Shown one piece after another: positions 8,725 to 9,049 of a stretch of 9,049 bases of DNA. The notes under the pieces were generated by a model. It saw only the letters and a list, made by a program, of their open reading frames with translations, searched no databases and was not told where the DNA came from. Every line of letters begins with the position of its first letter. Within the stretch, counting starts at the first letter, position 1. Made by a program: the position numbers and the translations under genes. The stretch is from Planctomycetota bacterium (GTDB taxonomy: Bacteria > Planctomycetota > Planctomycetia > Planctomycetales > Planctomycetaceae), in the NCBI GenBank assembly GCA_024278285.1, contig JAJRTM010000734.1, positions 1 through 9,049 on the forward strand. Direction: 5' to 3'.

Positions 8725-8763
8725 TTTTGGTTACGGCGGTCAGAACAGACCAGCCGTGCTGGG
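8725..8763 (+). repeat. 39-bp inverted repeat, right copy (permease gene leader)
   Basis: The partner of the repeat at 8339-8377, in opposite orientation. It ends 18 bases before the permease start codon. It folds better than the left copy: ACGGC-GGTC (8733-8741) pairs with GACC-A-GCCGT (8748-8757) as a 9-bp stem with one bulged A and a 6-base loop. A competing hairpin CCAGC-CGT-GCTGG (8750-8762) would also put its 3' arm close to the ribosome binding site at 8771. Confidence 0.75.
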
Positions 8764-8770
8764 CACATTA

Positions 8771-8776
8771 AAGGAG
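8771..8776 (+). promoter_or_regulatory. Ribosome binding site that fixes the permease GTG start
   Basis: AAGGAG lies 5 bases before GTG 8782. It is the reason for choosing this non-ATG start, which also places the first membrane segment at the usual distance from the N-terminus. Confidence 0.7.
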
Positions 8777-8781
8777 TTGCT

Positions 8782-9049
8782 GTGATTGCTCGATATGTTT
8801 CGCTGGCAATTTTGGTTTTCTTAACCATTGTACTGGGGATCACTTTTTTTCAAGTGATTGTTCCGTTTCTGCTTCCTCTGTTTTTAGCCGCGGTCGTTGC
8901 TTTGATTGGTCAACCAATCTACCTCTATTTTTTGAAGCGAACGAAAAATCGGCCTTCCGTGGCTGCGGGATTAGCTACGGGATCATTGATGGCTGCAGTG
9001 ATTCTCCCTCTGTTTGTTGGGGTAACAATAGGAGCCTTGCAGTTATACG
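8782..9049 (+). CDS. AI-2E family transporter (TqsA/UPF0118 type), N-terminal part
   Basis: Only the first 89 residues are visible, and the gene runs off the window. From GTG 8782 the product begins MIARYVSLAILVFLTIVLG. Strongly hydrophobic stretches lie at about 7-25, 26-50 and 60-86, and the loop between the last two is basic (KRTKNR, 52-57). The stretch VPFLLPLFLAAVVALIGQPIY (27-47, a pattern of Pro-rich helix with a Q/R-P-x-Y end) and the following SVAAGLATG (59-67) resemble the N-terminus of the AI-2E permease family (usually about 350 residues, eight membrane helices). Family members include the E. coli autoinducer-2 exporter TqsA and cation antiporters, so the substrate here is unknown. 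The gene is divergent from the ACT gene, and its leader carries the right 39-bp repeat. Confidence 0.8.
   Translation, partial: MIARYVSLAILVFLTIVLGITFFQVIVPFLLPLFLAAVVALIGQPIYLYFLKRTKNRPSVAAGLATGSLMAAVILPLFVGVTIGALQLY

Larger units (their letters stand above)
8307..8781. other. Divergent non-coding region with paired leader repeats and palindromes
   Basis: These 475 bases separate the ACT gene from the permease gene and contain no credible reading frame. Both ends hold a copy of a 39-bp sequence in inverted orientation (8339-8377, 8725-8763). The AT-rich middle holds three neighbouring palindromes (8414-8457) and two adjoining dyads (8684-8705). A possible -10 box for the permease gene, TATATT, lies at 8671-8676 and lacks a good -35. 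No clear promoter for the ACT gene was found. The region could be a shared regulatory zone or a small non-autonomous mobile element inserted between two genes; no target-site duplication is visible. Confidence 0.6.

Overview
The window looks like a piece of a planctomycete chromosome (phylum Planctomycetota) of moderate GC content. Two gene families that are hugely expanded in that phylum support this: a DUF1559 protein with a type IV pilin-like N-terminus and an H-X9-DG motif, and a large secreted PSCyt1/DUF1549/DUF1553 (PSD1) cytochrome protein. The genus cannot be fixed from the sequence; a Gimesia- or Rubinisphaera-like organism is only a guess.

Layout, left to right. Positions 1-79 hold a hairpin that may end the first gene. 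Positions 80-1108 (minus) encode the DUF1559 prepilin-like protein. Positions 1109-1410 are its leader, with a plausible promoter. Positions 1411-4485 (minus) encode the 1024-residue PSD1/cytochrome protein. Positions 4486-4721 are a divergent promoter region. Positions 4722-7661 (plus) encode PurL, the synthetase subunit of phosphoribosylformylglycinamidine (FGAM) synthase. It carries a PurS-like N-terminal extension and has no glutaminase domain. Positions 7728-8306 (minus) encode a tandem ACT-domain protein of the GcvR type, convergent with purL. Positions 8307-8781 are a 475-bp non-coding region. From 8782 (plus) an AI-2E/TqsA-type membrane permease begins and runs off the window end.

The genes do not form one operon or an evident defence or mobile system. 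The two leftmost genes are planctomycete envelope or exported proteins. purL is a housekeeping purine gene. The ACT protein probably senses a small metabolite; a link to glycine or one-carbon supply for purine synthesis is tempting, but rests only on adjacency.

The least ordinary part is the divergent region 8307-8781. The leader of each flanking gene contains a copy of the same 39-bp sequence (34 of 39 bases identical, in inverted orientation), just upstream of each ribosome binding site. Each copy can fold as a hairpin with a competing alternative. Between the copies lie three abutting palindromes (8, 14 and 19 bp) and a second pair of dyads. This could be a MITE- or REP-like element, or a shared leader RNA/operator arrangement that co-regulates the two divergent genes. 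The window alone cannot decide.
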